64,000 bases of DNA from Brachybacterium endophyticum (GCF_003130585.1 NZ_QFKX01000007.1:1-64000), one strand, 5' to 3'; shown: positions 15,917 to 24,892, counted from the stretch's first letter. The notes: generated from the letters alone by a model not told the origin. Translations and numbers: made by a program.

Positions 15917-16642
15917 TCAGCGCTTCACGGTGTTGGACGTCGCCCCGGTGCGGGTGGTCGTCTTGGGGAAGGTGAAGCGGTACTGCTTCTTCGCGCTCGA
16001 GGAGACCTTCGCGGTCGCCTTTCCCTTGGAGAGTTTGACCTTCTTGACCGTCTTCCAGTGCTTCCCGGACTTCACCTGCAGGGTGGCCGACTTCGGGTTG
16101 TAGCTCTTGTATCCGGTCCAGTCGAAGTCGACGGTGCTGGCTCTAGCAGTGAACGTGACGGTGCGACCCTTGCGGCTGGACGAGAGCGAGGCCTTGGCCT
16201 TGCCCCGCACGTAGAAGGACTTCTTCGTGTAGTCGGTGTAGTCCTTGTAATCGGTGTAGGAGCCCCAGCTGTCGCGCTTGGTGTATCCCGCCCACACGTC
16301 GGCCGGACCGATCGTGTACTTGCCCAGGCCGTCGAGCCATGGGCAGATCTGGAGGCGGCTCAAGGTCTTCCCGTTCGACGAGTAGAGCGAGTTCGCCAAG
16401 TTGCCCTTCCGGGTGACATCCACATCGAGAGAGGACTCCTTGTAGTCCTTCTGCTTCTTGGTGGTCATCGAGACCGTGATCTTCCGGCAGCCATCCGCCG
16501 AGAACACCTGATCGGCCACCTTGTACCCGGTGATGTCGATCGGGCGGGAGCTCGCTTCCGCCGGCGGGGCGAGGACGAGCGTTGCGAGGAATGCGAACAG
16601 GACGGCGATGGTGGACGCCGTCAGGCGCAGGGTTCTGGACAC
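15917..16642 (-). CDS. secreted Tyr/Lys-rich protein
   Basis: A 241-residue exported protein that I do not recognise. It begins with a Sec signal peptide (LTASTIAVLFAFLATLVLAP, cleavage near AEA-SS). The mature part is basic and rich in Tyr, Lys, Ser and Thr, with a striking run of short repeats (SYTDYKDYTDYTKKSFYV) in the middle and a C-terminal half of alternating strands (FTARASTVDFDWTGYKSYN, KHWKTVKKVKLSKGKATAKV), as in Ig-like or surface-binding domains. GTG 16642 is chosen because GGAGG precedes it and it directly starts the signal peptide. It is monocistronic. Confidence 0.8.
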   Translation of the reverse strand: MSRTLRLTASTIAVLFAFLATLVLAPPAEASSRPIDITGYKVADQVFSADGCRKITVSMTTKKQKDYKESSLDVDVTRKGNLANSLYSSNGKTLSRLQICPWLDGLGKYTIGPADVWAGYTKRDSWGSYTDYKDYTDYTKKSFYVRGKAKASLSSSRKGRTVTFTARASTVDFDWTGYKSYNPKSATLQVKSGKHWKTVKKVKLSKGKATAKVSSSAKKQYRFTFPKTTTRTGATSNTVKR

Positions 16643-17169
16643 AGTGCCTCCAGGGCAGGATGAGCGGGAGACCCGCAGACAAGGTGAAGAGGGATAGAGC
16701 TGATCGGATCGCTGCCAGGGCGGCAACGAAGAGCAGACGGAACAGGGTGAGGGAGCAGGCGGATCGGTTCACCGTCGAACCGAGCTTCCGGGACCCCTCC
16801 GAACCCGGATGAGGGGAACATACAACCCCCGGGCGACATTCCAGGCATGGTTGCGAGCAACTGCTCTATCGTCTGCATCACTGCCGCGGGACGCCTGCAC
16901 TGGGCGCGTGGCCCGCACGGTATTCCTCAAAGCGGATGACGCGTGCTGTCTCCGCCGTCCACCCCTGATCGTCGGCGCCGCCGGCGTCGTGTGGTGGGAA
17001 TCTGGACTGGTGGTTCGCAATGGTATGTCCGATACCTCGGATACTCTGCTCCACAGGGGCTGAGGAGCATGGTCCGCCGGTGGGGCGGGCCCTGTTCCAG
17101 GGTCTCGAGCACCCCTCGACGGGGTGCGCCCACCCATCCCTTTCCCTCGAGAACCGAGAGCAGGTCTCC
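16643..17169. other. 527-bp intergenic region, two promoters
   Basis: No gene is supported here. It separates two divergent genes and should hold both promoters. On the minus strand TATCCC (about 16699-16694) may serve the secreted-protein gene. On the plus strand TACTCT (17042-17047) may serve the DUF4282 gene, leaving a leader of about 115 nt that contains the hairpin GCACCCC-TCGAC-GGGGTGC (17109-17127). GGTAT and ATACC around 17022-17036 form a further inverted repeat. Base composition is less GC-rich than the flanks. Confidence 0.45.
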
Positions 17170-17754
17170 GTGTCCCAGCAGCCTCCCTACCCGTCATCCG
17201 GGCCGTCCGCCTCCTCCGATGATGGTCGTTGGACGTCAGCGGCCCAGTCCGCGCCTCACACCTCGCCCCACAGTGCTCCGCAGGGGTCCGCATACGGGAC
17301 GCAGCCTGCGCAGTCCCCCGCATGGCAGGGGACTGCGGGTGCCGGAGCGGCACCGTCAACCCCGCCGGGCTCGGGGCCGACAAGCGGCGCATCGCACGCC
17401 GAGGGTGTCGGGTTCTTCCGCGCCATGTTCGACTTCCGCTTCCGTCACTTCATCACGATCGGCTTCTCGTCGTTCCTCTACACGATCGCCTGGATCGTCG
17501 CCGCGCTGATGTGGCTCTGGAGCATCGTCTCCAGCATCTTCATGGGCTTCGCGATTCCCGCTGCGGACTACTACGGCGACTCCACCTTCAGTGCCTGGCC
17601 CCTGATCCTCGCGATCCTGCTCGGTTGGATCCCCTCGGTGATCGCGATCATCGTCTTCCGGCTCGGCCTGGAGTTCAGTGTCGCCGTGGTGCGAACTGCC
17701 CAGAACACCGGGGCACTCGTGCAGCAGGGCGCAGGCGACCAGCAGACTCGCTGA
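17170..17754 (+). CDS. DUF4282 membrane protein
   Basis: A 194-residue membrane protein: about 75 disordered residues rich in Ser, Pro, Gly, Ala and Gln, then FFRAMFDFRFRHFITIGFSS, the DUF4282 signature, and two long hydrophobic segments (YTIAWIVAALMWLWSIVSSI and WPLILAILLGWIPSVIAIIV). The function of DUF4282 is unknown. GTG 17170 starts the hydrophilic part; the ORF could extend upstream to 17020 but this adds unlikely sequence. A perfect palindromic terminator follows. Confidence 0.78.
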   Translation: MSQQPPYPSSGPSASSDDGRWTSAAQSAPHTSPHSAPQGSAYGTQPAQSPAWQGTAGAGAAPSTPPGSGPTSGASHAEGVGFFRAMFDFRFRHFITIGFSSFLYTIAWIVAALMWLWSIVSSIFMGFAIPAADYYGDSTFSAWPLILAILLGWIPSVIAIIVFRLGLEFSVAVVRTAQNTGALVQQGAGDQQTR

Positions 17755-17782
17755 GTCGCGGCGGCCCCGTGCACCACGCAAC

Positions 17783-17812
17783 GGCCGACGACGGGAGCTC
17801 CCGTCGTCGGCC
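17783..17812. terminator. bidirectional terminator, perfect palindrome
   Basis: GGCCGACGACGGGAG and its exact complement form a 30-bp perfect palindrome between two convergent genes (DUF4282 and acyl-CoA ligase). GATTGCTCT follows on the plus strand. Confidence 0.75.
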
Positions 17813-17859
17813 GATTGCTCTCCCCGCCGGGCTGTGTCGTTCGATCCGCCCCAACCGGC

Positions 17860-19437
17860 TCAGGCGCCCCGCAGCTCCTTGCGCAGGATCTTGCCGCTGG
17901 CGGACTTCGGGATGGCCTCGATCATGACCACCTGACGCACCTTCTTGTAGGGCGCCACACGAGCGGCGACGAAGTCCATCACCTCCTGCTCGGTGAGCTG
18001 CGCGCCCTCCTGCAGCACCACGAACGCCTTGGGCACCTCCTCGCCCTCCGTGTCGTACCCGGCGATCACGGCGGCGTCGGCGATGAGCTCGTGGGTGAGC
18101 AGGGTCGACTCGAGCTCGGCGGGTGCGACCTGGTAGCCCTTGTACTTGATGAGCTCCTTGAGGCGGTCGATCAGGGTGACCACGCCCTCGGCGCTGACCG
18201 TCCCGATGTCACCGGTGTGCAGCCAGCCGTCGTCGTCGATCGTCAGCGAGGTCGCCTCCGGGTTGTTCAGGTAGCCCGGCATCACGTTGGGGCCCTTGCA
18301 GCACAGCTCGCCGGGTGCGCTGACCCCGCTCTCGGGAACCGGGATCTCCTCCCGGGTCGCGGGGTCCTGCAGCATGCACTCCATGTTCGGCACGGTGACG
18401 CCCACGCTCGCCAGCGGAATGTCGTCCCTCCCGGCGGGGATCAGCTGGCTGACCGGGCTCATCTCCGTCATCCCGTAACCCTGGCGCACCGAACAGCCCA
18501 GTCGCCGTGCGACCGCTCCGCCCACCTCGCCGTCCAGCGGTGCGCCGCCGGAGAACACGCTGGAGACGACGGAGAGGTCGAACTCGTCGACGAGGGGGTG
18601 CTTGGCGAGGGCCACCGCGATGGGAGGGGCGATGAACACGAAGTTGCACCGACGGTCCTGGATGATGCGCAGGAACTCCGGCAGGTCGAAGCGCGGCATC
18701 GTCACCAGCGAAGCGCGCTTGAGGATCGCGAGGTTCAACAGGACCGTCATCCCGTAGATGTGGTAGAAGGGCAGCACTGCCAGCAGGTTGTCGTCCCGAC
18801 GCACGCCCAGGAGCTCGGCGGCCTGGGCCACGTTCGCGACCAGGTTGCGATGGGTCAGCATCACTCCCTTGGGGCGCCCGGTGGTGCCCGAGGAATATGG
18901 GAGCACCGCGAGGTCGGTGGAGGGATCCACGGAGACCTCGGGTGCGGGGCGGTTCTCGGCGATGAGATCGGTGAGCGACTCGAACGCGTCGGCGCCGTCG
19001 AGCACGATGATCTTGTCGTCGGCGAGGCCCACCAGCGCTGCCGCCTCGCGGACCGCGTCCAGGAGCGGCGAGACGGTCATCAGCAGACGCGCTCCGGAAT
19101 CCTCGAGCTGCGTGGCGATCTCCTTGCCAGTGGCCATGGCCCCCACCGTGGTCGCGGTGCCACCTGCGCGCAGGATCCCGTGGAAGGTCGCGACGAAGGC
19201 GGGGGAGTTGGGGGAGTGCAGCGCCACCACGTCGCCCTGCCCGACGCCCCGAGCCGCCAGGGCGCCGGCGATCGCGTTGACCTGGTCGCGCAGCTCGGCG
19301 TAGCTCGTCTCCGCTCCGCTGGACCCGTCGATCGTCAGGGGCCGTTCCAGGTCCTCCTCGGTGAGCGAGGTGAACAGCAGGTCGTAGAGGGTGACATCGG
19401 GGATCTCGACGTCCGGGTACGGGCTGCGGAACGGCAT
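17860..19437 (-). CDS. 4-coumarate-CoA ligase-like AMP-binding enzyme
   Basis: A 525-residue adenylate-forming acyl-CoA synthetase, cytoplasmic. It activates a carboxylic acid with ATP and transfers it to CoA. All core motifs are seen in order: YSSGTTGRPKGVMLTHRN (P-loop-like), GYGMTEMSPVS, DGWLHTGDIG, RLKELIKYKGYQVAP and PKSASGKILRKEL with the catalytic Lys. The closest described type is 4-coumarate-CoA ligase, but bacterial homologues act on varied aryl or fatty acids. GAAGGAG precedes ATG 19437. A TAGACT box (19505-19500, minus strand) may be its -10. Monocistronic. Confidence 0.92.
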   Translation of the reverse strand: MPFRSPYPDVEIPDVTLYDLLFTSLTEEDLERPLTIDGSSGAETSYAELRDQVNAIAGALAARGVGQGDVVALHSPNSPAFVATFHGILRAGGTATTVGAMATGKEIATQLEDSGARLLMTVSPLLDAVREAAALVGLADDKIIVLDGADAFESLTDLIAENRPAPEVSVDPSTDLAVLPYSSGTTGRPKGVMLTHRNLVANVAQAAELLGVRRDDNLLAVLPFYHIYGMTVLLNLAILKRASLVTMPRFDLPEFLRIIQDRRCNFVFIAPPIAVALAKHPLVDEFDLSVVSSVFSGGAPLDGEVGGAVARRLGCSVRQGYGMTEMSPVSQLIPAGRDDIPLASVGVTVPNMECMLQDPATREEIPVPESGVSAPGELCCKGPNVMPGYLNNPEATSLTIDDDGWLHTGDIGTVSAEGVVTLIDRLKELIKYKGYQVAPAELESTLLTHELIADAAVIAGYDTEGEEVPKAFVVLQEGAQLTEQEVMDFVAARVAPYKKVRQVVMIEAIPKSASGKILRKELRGA

Positions 19438-19643
19438 GGCGTCTCCTTCGACAGAGGTCGTGCCCCGCCGGAGCGGCCGACGGAGCGCGGTTCGCGTGGA
19501 GTCTAGCGAGTGAGACCCACGCCACGAGCCTGTTGCCTGAAGTCCGTCTATGTCGAATCGTCCGATTCGTGGGATCGGGCCGTCCGGATCAGCGTCCGGG
19601 GAGCCTGTCCGCGAGCGCGGGCTCGGGGAGCATGCGCACCGTG

Positions 19644-19723
19644 CTCACGCCTGCTTCTCGCTGCTCACGCCTGCTTCTCCCCGCTCACGCCGGCTTGCCC
19701 GTGCTCACGTCCACGTCTCCGTG
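19644..19723. repeat. four imperfect 20-bp tandem repeats
   Basis: Units of 20 bp begin at 19644, 19664, 19684 and 19704, each starting CTCACG. Units 1 and 2 (CTCACGCCTGCTTCTC + 4 nt) differ only at the end; units 3 and 4 are more diverged. The last unit covers the xylulokinase stop codon. There are no spacers, so it is not a CRISPR array. Confidence 0.75.
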
Positions 19724-21111
19724 CGCTCCTCGAGCTCACGGTAGGCCTCGAGCACCTGGGGCGTGGGCTCCGCCTCGAGGGTCGTGGATCCGGAAAGGTG
19801 CCACTGCGGGGGCTCGTTCGTCCCGGCCAGGGCCCAGGCGGCCTGGCGCGCCGCGCCGAGGGCGACGTACTCGGCAGCCGGAGCGAGGGTGACCTCGCGA
19901 CCGAAGATCGCGGGGGCCAGGCGCCGCACGGCCTCGTTCCTCGCCGCTCCGCCGATCAGGACGATCCTGCGCGCGCGCCCGCCCGGGAGGGTCGAGGCGA
20001 ACCGTTCCTCGAGGGCGGCGATCCCGCCGGCGAGGGAGCACAGCAGCGCCTCGACGGCGGCGCGAGCGATGTCGGCGCGGGTGGTCGAGGTGCTCATCCC
20101 GTGCAGCGTGGCACGGGCCTGGGGACGGTCCGGGGTGCGCTCGCCGTCGAAGAACGGCAGCAGGCTGACCCCGCCCGCACCGGGCGCGGATGCCAGGGCG
20201 AGGTCGGCGAGGCCCTGGGCGTCTACCTGCAGCATCGCGCAGCTGACGTCGAGGATGCGCGCGGCATTGATGGTGGTGGTCATCGGCAGGAAACGTCCGG
20301 TCGCATCGGCGAAGCCGGTGACGGTGCCGGAGGGGTCGCAGGGCCGGGCCTCCGCGACCATCGCGCACACGCCGGAGGTGCCGATCGAGACCGAGAGGTC
20401 GCCCGGCCGCAGCGACAGCCCCAGGGCCGCGGCCATGTTGTCCCCGGTCCCGGCGGCGATCGCGGCGCCGCGCGCCGTGCGACCCATGACCTGCTGCGGT
20501 GAGGCGGGAAGGGCCGGCAGCTCGAGGGGCCGGCCGCCGGTCGCCAGGTGGAGGAGGTCGGTGTCCCAGTCCTCGTCGGCCGTGGAGTAGTAGCCGGTCC
20601 CCGAGGCGTCCCCACGGTCGCTGAACCAGGGAGTGCCCTCGGCGGCGAGACGATGGGAGACGAAGTCGTGGGGGAGCACCACGCGCGCCGACCGGTCGAG
20701 GTTCTCGGGCTCGTGCTCGGCCACCCAGCGCAGCTTCGCCGCGGTGAGGGAGGCGACCGGGAGGGACCCGATGCGCCGGACCGTCGGCCCGGGACCGCCG
20801 AGGTCCTCGATGAGCGAGGCGGCCTGCGGGGCCGAGCGGGTGTCGTTCCACAGCAGCGCCGGACGGACGACGTCGTCGTTCTCGTCGAGCAGGACCATGC
20901 CGTGCTGCTGCCCGCCGACGGCGATCGCGTCGGCCTTCTCCAGCAGCCCGTCGGCCGCGGTCTCCAGCGCCTCCAGCCAGGAGTTCGGATCGACCTCCGT
21001 GCCCTCGGGGTGCCCCGCGCGCTGCTCGGTGATGACGGTGCCGCTCTCCGCATCGACCAGCACCGCCTTGGTCGCCTGGGTCGAGGAATCGATACCGAGC
21101 ACGGTGGGCAT
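19705..21111 (-). CDS. xylB: xylulokinase
   Basis: A FGGY-family sugar kinase, 468 residues, that phosphorylates D-xylulose to xylulose 5-phosphate. Seen are the N-terminal phosphate motif GIDSSTQATKAVLVD, the xylulokinase signature GGQQHGMVLLD, GTGDNMAAALG and GGAARNEAVRRLAP near the C-terminus. GGAGG precedes ATG 21111; the longer upstream reading crosses into the divergent protease. No xylose isomerase is in the window. Its product is a substrate of the phosphoketolase encoded at 58.3-60.8 kb. The 3' end lies inside a small tandem repeat. Confidence 0.9.
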   Translation of the reverse strand: MPTVLGIDSSTQATKAVLVDAESGTVITEQRAGHPEGTEVDPNSWLEALETAADGLLEKADAIAVGGQQHGMVLLDENDDVVRPALLWNDTRSAPQAASLIEDLGGPGPTVRRIGSLPVASLTAAKLRWVAEHEPENLDRSARVVLPHDFVSHRLAAEGTPWFSDRGDASGTGYYSTADEDWDTDLLHLATGGRPLELPALPASPQQVMGRTARGAAIAAGTGDNMAAALGLSLRPGDLSVSIGTSGVCAMVAEARPCDPSGTVTGFADATGRFLPMTTTINAARILDVSCAMLQVDAQGLADLALASAPGAGGVSLLPFFDGERTPDRPQARATLHGMSTSTTRADIARAAVEALLCSLAGGIAALEERFASTLPGGRARRIVLIGGAARNEAVRRLAPAIFGREVTLAPAAEYVALGAARQAAWALAGTNEPPQWHLSGSTTLEAEPTPQVLEAYRELEERTETWT

Positions 21112-21345
21112 GGGGCCTCCAGTTCGTCGCGGGATGCCAGCGTAGCGACCACTCTGCGCCGAGGGCGGGCGGCACCGAGTGGCTCCCGTGGACGGCGGGA
21201 CAGGTGACCCGGACCATCGCGCACGGGGCCTCGGAACATCCCCGCCCCGTCGAGCGTTCGTGCAGTCAGGACCCGAGTCGCCCCCATACTCTGGGGCCGA
21301 CGAATCGTCGAGCCGACACGTGCTGACCGTCGGACAGGAGGAGAA

Positions 21346-22215
21346 GTGGTGGGACGCAGCGTCTGGAACATCCTGAAGACGGCCCTGCTGTTCGGGGTGC
21401 TGTGGGGCGTTCTTCTGGCCGTCGGCTACGCCCTCGGCGGTCACTTCATCTGGATCTTCGCGATCATCGGCCTCGTCGGAACCTTCATCAGCTTCTGGAA
21501 CTCCGACACCATCGCGATCCGCTCGATGCGCGCCCAGGAGGTCTCCCCGCAGGAGGCCCCGCAGCTGTACCGGATCGTCCAGGACCTCGCGAACCAGGCC
21601 GGGCAGCCGATGCCGCGCCTGTACATCTCGCCGACCCAGCAGCCCAACGCCTTCGCCACGGGCCGCAGCCCCCAGCGCGCGGCCGTGTGCTGCACGCAGG
21701 GCATCCTGCAGATCCTGGACGAGCGGGAGCTGCGCGGGGTGCTGGGCCACGAGCTGATGCATGTCTACAACCGCGACATCCTCACCAGCTCCGTCGCCGC
21801 CGGGATCGCGGGCGTGATCACCTCGCTCGCGCAGATGGCGCTGTGGTTCGGCGGCGGGCGGGACCGTGAGGGCGGTGGCGGCATCGTCGGCGCGCTGCTG
21901 GCGATGATCCTCGCCCCGATCGCCGCGACGCTGATCCAGCTCGCGATCTCCCGCACCCGCGAGTACTCGGCCGATCACGACGGCGCGGACCTGACCGGTG
22001 ACCCGCTCGCCCTCGCCTCCGCCCTGCAGAAGATCTCCGGGGGAGTGGCGGCGCACCCGCTGCCCAAGGAGCAGAACCTCCAGGACAGCGCGCACATGAT
22101 GATCGCGAACCCCTTCAAGGGCGGCGGCATGGGCCAGCTGTTCTCGACCCATCCGCCGACCGAGCAGCGCATCGCCCGGCTGCAGCAGCAGGCCCAGCAG
22201 ATGGGCCCGCGCTGA
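21346..22215 (+). CDS. htpX: HtpX membrane zinc protease
   Basis: A membrane-bound M48 metalloprotease of 289 residues that degrades misfolded membrane proteins. Two membrane helices come first (LLFGVLWGVLLAVGYALGG, IWIFAIIGLVGTFISFW), then the zinc motif HELMH near residue 137, a second pair of helices, and the Glu ligand in REYSADHDGA. GTG 21346 has AGGAGGAG upstream. Length and order are typical. It is convergent with the VOC gene and divergent from xylB. Confidence 0.94.
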   Translation: MVGRSVWNILKTALLFGVLWGVLLAVGYALGGHFIWIFAIIGLVGTFISFWNSDTIAIRSMRAQEVSPQEAPQLYRIVQDLANQAGQPMPRLYISPTQQPNAFATGRSPQRAAVCCTQGILQILDERELRGVLGHELMHVYNRDILTSSVAAGIAGVITSLAQMALWFGGGRDREGGGGIVGALLAMILAPIAATLIQLAISRTREYSADHDGADLTGDPLALASALQKISGGVAAHPLPKEQNLQDSAHMMIANPFKGGGMGQLFSTHPPTEQRIARLQQQAQQMGPR

Positions 22216-22273
22216 GCCGAGCGATACGTCGAGGGGCGACGACCCTCAGCTTTCAGCCTTCAGCCCTCACCCC

Positions 22274-23071
22274 TCAGCCCTCGGGAACGGCCTCGCTCAT
22301 CGCGCAGAGCTGGAAGGACGCGCCGTCGGGATCGGTGACCGTCGCGATCCGGCCGAACGGGGAGTCGACGGGACCCTCCAGCAGCTTCCCGCCGAGGTCC
22401 TGCACGCGCGTGACGGCGGCGTCGGCCTCCTCGACCCCGAGATAGACCCGCCACCCGGTGGCCTCCTTCGGCATCACCCCGGTGGCGTCGCCGATGCCCC
22501 AGCCGTTCTTCCCCTCCGGCCCGTTGGTGACGTAGCGGAAGCTGTCGTCCTCCATCGGCTCGCTCATCGGGACCAGGTCCGCATCGACCACGGCCGTGTA
22601 GAAGGCGCAGGCGGCGTCGAACTCGTGGGTCATCAGCTCGAACCACACCGGTGAGCCGGGGGAGCCGGTGAACTCGTAGCCCTCGAGGGTCCCGGGCTCC
22701 CACAGGCCGACGTCGGCGCCGGTGGGGTCCAGGACGATCGCCATACGGCCGGTGTCGCTGATCCCGTCGAGCGGGACGATCACGGTGCCGCCGTTGTCGG
22801 TGACCCTGCGGACGCGGGCCTCGGCGTCGTCCACCAGGAGGTACACGCCCCAGGCCGCCGGCAGGGGATCGCCCTCCGGGCAGGTCATCCCCGAGACGTC
22901 CATCAGCCCTCCCACGAGCGCGCCGTCGTTGCGGATCAGGTGGTAGCCGTTGAAGTCGTCACCGAGGTTCTCGAACTCCCAGCCGAAAAGGCCGGAGTAG
23001 AAGGCCTTCGCGGCGTCGAGGTCCTTGACGCTCACGTCGAGCCAGGTGCTGGTGCCGATGCTGCGGGACAT
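22274..23071 (-). CDS. VOC-family protein, two glyoxalase domains
   Basis: A 265-residue protein of two vicinal-oxygen-chelate (glyoxalase-like) domains: residues 1-125 begin TSTWLDVSVKDLDAAKAFY and residues 135-260 begin PVWFELMTHEFDAACAFYTA. Each domain has the beta-alpha-beta-beta-beta order; the second ends with the usual FGRIATVTDPDGASFQL. Relatives in actinobacteria are listed as hydroxylases or 27/30-kDa antigens, and their activity is unproven. AAGGAG precedes ATG 23071. An AraC gene lies 114 bp upstream on the same strand. Confidence 0.88.
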   Translation of the reverse strand: MSRSIGTSTWLDVSVKDLDAAKAFYSGLFGWEFENLGDDFNGYHLIRNDGALVGGLMDVSGMTCPEGDPLPAAWGVYLLVDDAEARVRRVTDNGGTVIVPLDGISDTGRMAIVLDPTGADVGLWEPGTLEGYEFTGSPGSPVWFELMTHEFDAACAFYTAVVDADLVPMSEPMEDDSFRYVTNGPEGKNGWGIGDATGVMPKEATGWRVYLGVEEADAAVTRVQDLGGKLLEGPVDSPFGRIATVTDPDGASFQLCAMSEAVPEG

Positions 23072-23094
23072 GGGTGCTCCTTGGTCGGAGGGCC

Positions 23095-23112
23095 GGGGGC
23101 GACGTCGCCCCC
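23095..23112. promoter_or_regulatory. 18-bp perfect palindrome upstream of the VOC gene
   Basis: GGGGGC-GACGTC-GCCCCC is an 18-bp perfect palindrome 24 bp upstream of the VOC start codon and 74 bp beyond the AraC stop. It may be an operator for the VOC gene or a terminator for the AraC gene. Confidence 0.4.
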
Positions 23113-23185
23113 GTGGGCCCGGCGGGCCGTGGTGCCCTCACGCTAGGAGCCGACGGCGGACGTCCTTTGTCCGATCCTGCGCGGC

Positions 23186-23953
23186 TCAGGCACCGCTGCC
23201 GCAGAGGACCGGCAGGGCCGAGAGCAGCGGGACGGGACTCATCGCCCCTTGCGGTGCGAAGCGCAGGACGACGGCGTCGCCCGGCACCACGGCCGCGGGG
23301 TGGACGGCGACCACGGGATCGGCCGGGATCAGGTGCTCCTCGACGCTCGCCTGGGCGGGCACGGCGAAGCCCAGCAGGAACGGCGCTCCCGGGCACAGGG
23401 GAAGATGCAGCGTGCGCTCGCCGCGGGCGAGGACACCGGCGCGCGGCAGGCCGATCGGTGCAGGGTGCGGGTACCAGCCCACCCACACCGAGGCGTCCCC
23501 GCGCGAGCTGAAGGCGGCGGGCAGCTCCAGGTGCACGCTCACCTGATGGGCCGGTGCGTCGGGGGAGAGGGCGAAGGGCCGGGGCGGCACGTCGGCCACG
23601 CGGTCCGCCAGACGCCGGAGCGCTCCGGGCGGCACCCCGACGCTGTCGCGGAAACGGCGGGAGAAGCTCGAGAGCGAATCGAAGCCGACCTCCGTGGCCA
23701 CGTCGATGACCGCCGCGTCGTCGCCCAGCAGCATCCGCTTAGCGGCGTCGATGCGCAGGGCCGTGAGGTAGCGGCCGGGGCCGAGGCCGTAGCGGGCCGT
23801 GAACAGACGGGAGAAGTGGAAGGGGCTGTAACCGGCGTGATCGGCGAGGTCCTCGACGCCGAGCACGGCGGCCTCGGAGCGTGCGAGGGCGAGCACGGAG
23901 GCCCAGCGGGCCTGCGCACGCGGATCGTCGGTCGGGCTCGTCGGTGAGCTCAC
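23186..23953 (-). CDS. AraC-family regulator, N-terminal HTH
   Basis: A transcription regulator with the AraC DNA-binding domain at the N-terminus (residues about 15-115: VEDLADHAGYSPFHFSRLF and IDVATEVGFDSLSSFSRRF), followed by an effector domain of about 140 residues. This order resembles the Rob/SoxS-plus-GyrI-like type. GTG 23953 is taken as start because TATACT lies 7 nt upstream (leaderless); ATG 23983 is the alternative. The adjacent VOC gene is the obvious candidate target. Confidence 0.87.
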   Translation of the reverse strand: MSSPTSPTDDPRAQARWASVLALARSEAAVLGVEDLADHAGYSPFHFSRLFTARYGLGPGRYLTALRIDAAKRMLLGDDAAVIDVATEVGFDSLSSFSRRFRDSVGVPPGALRRLADRVADVPPRPFALSPDAPAHQVSVHLELPAAFSSRGDASVWVGWYPHPAPIGLPRAGVLARGERTLHLPLCPGAPFLLGFAVPAQASVEEHLIPADPVVAVHPAAVVPGDAVVLRFAPQGAMSPVPLLSALPVLCGSGA

Positions 23954-23960
23954 GATCGCG

Positions 23961-23966
23961 AGTATA
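23961..23966 (-). promoter_or_regulatory. leaderless promoter of the AraC gene
   Basis: On the minus strand TATACT, the closest match to the consensus -10 in this window, ends 7 nt before GTG 23953. Confidence 0.55.
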
Positions 23967-24037
23967 CGAAGCGGTCCCGACATCGGCCACGAGGCCGACG
24001 CCGGGACCGCGGCGTCGTACGGAGCGGATCCGGTCGT

Positions 24038-24892
24038 TCAGTACCCGATCGAGCGCAGGTACTCCCGCGAGTCGCGGATCGCATCGAGGGGATCGCGCCC
24101 GTAGGTGTCGTCCTGCTCGATGAGGAAGTACTCGGCACCGGCCTTCTCGGCGGCCGGCAGCAGGTCCGGCCAGTTCATGTTGCCCTGGCCCACCTCGGCG
24201 AACTGGGCGAGGGAGAGGAAGTGGCCGTAGAACTCCGCGCGGTCCATGTCGCCCGCGTCGAAGCGCGCGAACACGTCGGCGTCCAGCGGCGCGATGCGGA
24301 AGTCCTTGACGTGGATCAGCTTGCAGGCTCCGGTGTACGCCTCGAGCATGTCCAGGGGCGCCATGCCGCCGCGCTGGACCCAGTGCAGGTCCACCTCGAA
24401 CAGCAGCGAGGGGGCGACACGGCGCACGATGTCGAAGATGCGCTCGCCGTCGAACTGGATCAGGTCGACGTGGTGGTTGTGGTAGCAGAGCGTCACACCC
24501 TGCTCGGCGAGACGGGCGGCGTAGGGCTCGACCTCGGCCGCCCACGCCTCGCAGGCGTCCTTCGAGACCATCGCGGAGAACGGCATCATGCCGATGCGCA
24601 GGAAGCGGGCGCCGGTGCGACGGCAGGCGTCCACGGCGCGGTCGAACTCGGTCTCGAGCGCGAAGCCATTGCCTCCGGGGGCGATCGAGGCGCTCATCGC
24701 GGCGGTCTCGACGCCGAGGTCGGCCTTCCCGCGCACGAGGTCGTCGATCAGCTCGTCGGTCATCTCCACCTGGGAGACCTCGACGGCGTCGATGTCGAGG
24801 TCGCGCACCTGGCGCAGCACCTCGTACATCCCCTGCTCGTTGATCCGGTCCTTGAGCATCATCAGTTGGAGTCCGAGAACGGGCACTGTCAT
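24038..24892 (-). CDS. sugar phosphate isomerase/epimerase, TIM barrel
   Basis: A 284-residue xylose-isomerase-like TIM-barrel protein (IolE/hydroxypyruvate isomerase superfamily). Metal-site residues can be placed in LCYHNHHVDL, LLFEVDLHWVQRGG and LIHVKDF. Such enzymes isomerise or epimerise sugars or inosose with a divalent metal. It follows the Gfo/Idh oxidoreductase by 51 bp, a common two-gene sugar or polyol catabolic unit. AAGGAG lies directly before ATG 24892. The substrate is not known. Confidence 0.88.
   Translation of the reverse strand: MTVPVLGLQLMMLKDRINEQGMYEVLRQVRDLDIDAVEVSQVEMTDELIDDLVRGKADLGVETAAMSASIAPGGNGFALETEFDRAVDACRRTGARFLRIGMMPFSAMVSKDACEAWAAEVEPYAARLAEQGVTLCYHNHHVDLIQFDGERIFDIVRRVAPSLLFEVDLHWVQRGGMAPLDMLEAYTGACKLIHVKDFRIAPLDADVFARFDAGDMDRAEFYGHFLSLAQFAEVGQGNMNWPDLLPAAEKAGAEYFLIEQDDTYGRDPLDAIRDSREYLRSIGY

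Noticed and set aside
19554..19569. tRNA fragment around CGAATC-GTCC-GATTCG
   Set aside because: Only a 6-bp hairpin is present; no acceptor, D or anticodon arm can be drawn around it.
19644..19723. CRISPR array
   Set aside because: The 20-bp units are directly adjacent with no spacers, only four copies exist, and no cas gene is present.
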